From: Thiomicrorhabdus sp034722175
GTDB taxonomy: Bacteria > Pseudomonadota > Gammaproteobacteria > Thiomicrospirales > Thiomicrospiraceae
Direction: 5' to 3'
NCBI GenBank assembly: GCA_034722175.1
Contig: JAYENR010000212.1
Coordinates: forward strand, 1 to 6,389
Length of the DNA: 6,389 bases
The notes under the pieces were generated by a model. It was not told the DNA's origin, did no database searches, and saw only the letters and a list, made by a program, of their open reading frames with translations. Below, one piece after another: positions 5,672-6,389 of the stretch. The first letter of the stretch is position 1, and every line of letters starts with the position of its first letter. The position numbers were made by a program, and so were the translations under genes.

Positions 5672-6385
5672 CTAATTTAACGCTTTTTTTGCCTTACGTT
5701 CGGCAATGGTTTCAGCCACATTGTTCCGTAAATAGACAGGCAAAGGTACCTGCTCTTGCAGTGTTTTTGCCGCTGTAGTTTTCATTAATGCCAACTGTGC
5801 GACCGCTTTTGCAGATGGTAAACCTTGATGCCAATTTGTAATCTCATCAACCAAATCTGGATAAGCCGATTGAACATCCCCAAAAACAACCGTATCACTT
5901 TTATTAAGTGAGTCTTTAATTGCTTGCTCCGTCAGTAATTGAGGTGCATTTGCTTTCCATTTCTGTTTAGTACTGTCATACGAACCCGTTTGCATATAGA
6001 TCTCCTGCATGCGAGCATCCATCAATGAGATCCACTCTAGAGGCCCATCTCGAGTTAATAAATGTTCAGATTCTAAACCAGAGAAAGCTAACGCCTCTAA
6101 TGAAGAAACAGCAATAACAGGTTTATTCCATCCAAGCGCTAAGCCTTGCACCACACCCGTCGCAATGCGAATTCCTGTAAAAGCCCCTGGCCCTTCTCCA
6201 AACGCCAAATAATCAATCTCAGCTTCAGTGACTTGATGCTGCGAAAGCAACTCATCAACCATTTCCAATACTCGGATTGCGTGTTTTTGCGGCAATATCT
6301 CAAATACTTGATGCACTTCACCTTTATAACTCAAGGCGACCGAGCATGCTGAAGTTGAAGTTTCAATGGCTAAAATGGTTTTCAT
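5672..6385 (-). CDS. tsaB: tRNA threonylcarbamoyladenosine biosynthesis protein TsaB
   Basis: TsaB (formerly YeaZ) is the non-catalytic partner of TsaD in the TsaB-TsaD-TsaE complex that transfers the threonylcarbamoyl group made by TsaC onto adenosine 37 of ANN-decoding tRNAs, giving t6A. It is cytoplasmic and essential in many bacteria. The 237 residues (about 231 in E. coli) start with the ASKHA-fold strand ILAIETSTSACSVAL (4-18) and carry the family signature GEGPGAFTGIRIATG (63-77). The metal-binding HxxxH motif of TsaD is absent, as expected for TsaB. PVYLRNNVAE near the C-terminus is also typical, and the end is lysine-rich (ERKAKKALN). The ATG lies four bases inside the right edge, so its ribosome binding site and promoter are not visible. 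I see no convincing terminator after it: the short AGC/GCT stem before a T run is only three pairs. Read-through into the stress protein gene is therefore possible. Confidence 0.96.
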   Translation of the reverse strand: MKTILAIETSTSACSVALSYKGEVHQVFEILPQKHAIRVLEMVDELLSQHQVTEAEIDYLAFGEGPGAFTGIRIATGVVQGLALGWNKPVIAVSSLEALAFSGLESEHLLTRDGPLEWISLMDARMQEIYMQTGSYDSTKQKWKANAPQLLTEQAIKDSLNKSDTVVFGDVQSAYPDLVDEITNWHQGLPSAKAVAQLALMKTTAAKTLQEQVPLPVYLRNNVAETIAERKAKKALN

Positions 6386-6389
6386 AAAC

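Noticed and set aside
6009..6352. Short frames on both strands inside tsaB, and a similar plus-strand frame at 4457-4648 inside the unknown exported gene.
   Set aside because: They overlap strongly supported coding sequence in other frames and show no family features.

Overview
The window reads as chromosomal DNA from a moderately AT-rich gammaproteobacterium. AccA, YcaO and TsaB all look like their Escherichia coli counterparts in length and in long conserved stretches. The small periplasmic cytochrome c and the general style would suit an aerobic or sulfur-oxidising marine lineage such as the Thiomicrospira/Hydrogenovibrio group, but that placement is a guess from general impression. Seven protein genes are supported. 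I see no rRNA, tRNA, insertion sequence, CRISPR array or phage gene, so this is mostly a core-genome region.

Layout, left to right. (1) accA, the carboxyltransferase alpha subunit of acetyl-CoA carboxylase, on the minus strand. (2) A 250-base divergent intergenic region that holds a clear promoter for the next gene, with a 33-base nested inverted repeat abutting its -10 box and covering the -35 region, plus a weaker accA promoter and a second inverted repeat. (3) A DUF481 (YdiY-like) outer-membrane beta-barrel protein on the plus strand, followed by a perfect 28-base palindrome that probably acts as its terminator. (4) ycaO on the minus strand, the large non-RiPP type linked to RimO-dependent modification of ribosomal protein S12. 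(5) A divergent AT-rich gap, then a very small exported monohaem cytochrome c on the plus strand with no methionine available as distal haem ligand. It ends at a strong bidirectional terminator. (6) A minus-strand run of tsaB (tRNA t6A synthesis), a universal stress protein gene, and a gene for an unrecognised exported 284-residue protein. The last two are 10 bases apart and almost certainly co-transcribed.

The genes do not form one pathway. They are housekeeping genes (fatty acid synthesis, tRNA and ribosome modification) mixed with envelope and stress genes. The most interesting material is non-coding: the nested operator-like repeat upstream of the DUF481 gene, and a cluster of three DnaA-box-like 9-mers (one exact consensus, one permitted variant, one with a single mismatch) between tsaB and the stress protein gene. 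The unrecognised exported protein and the unusual cytochrome are the two protein-level points worth a second look. I found no convincing evidence of a new multi-gene system.
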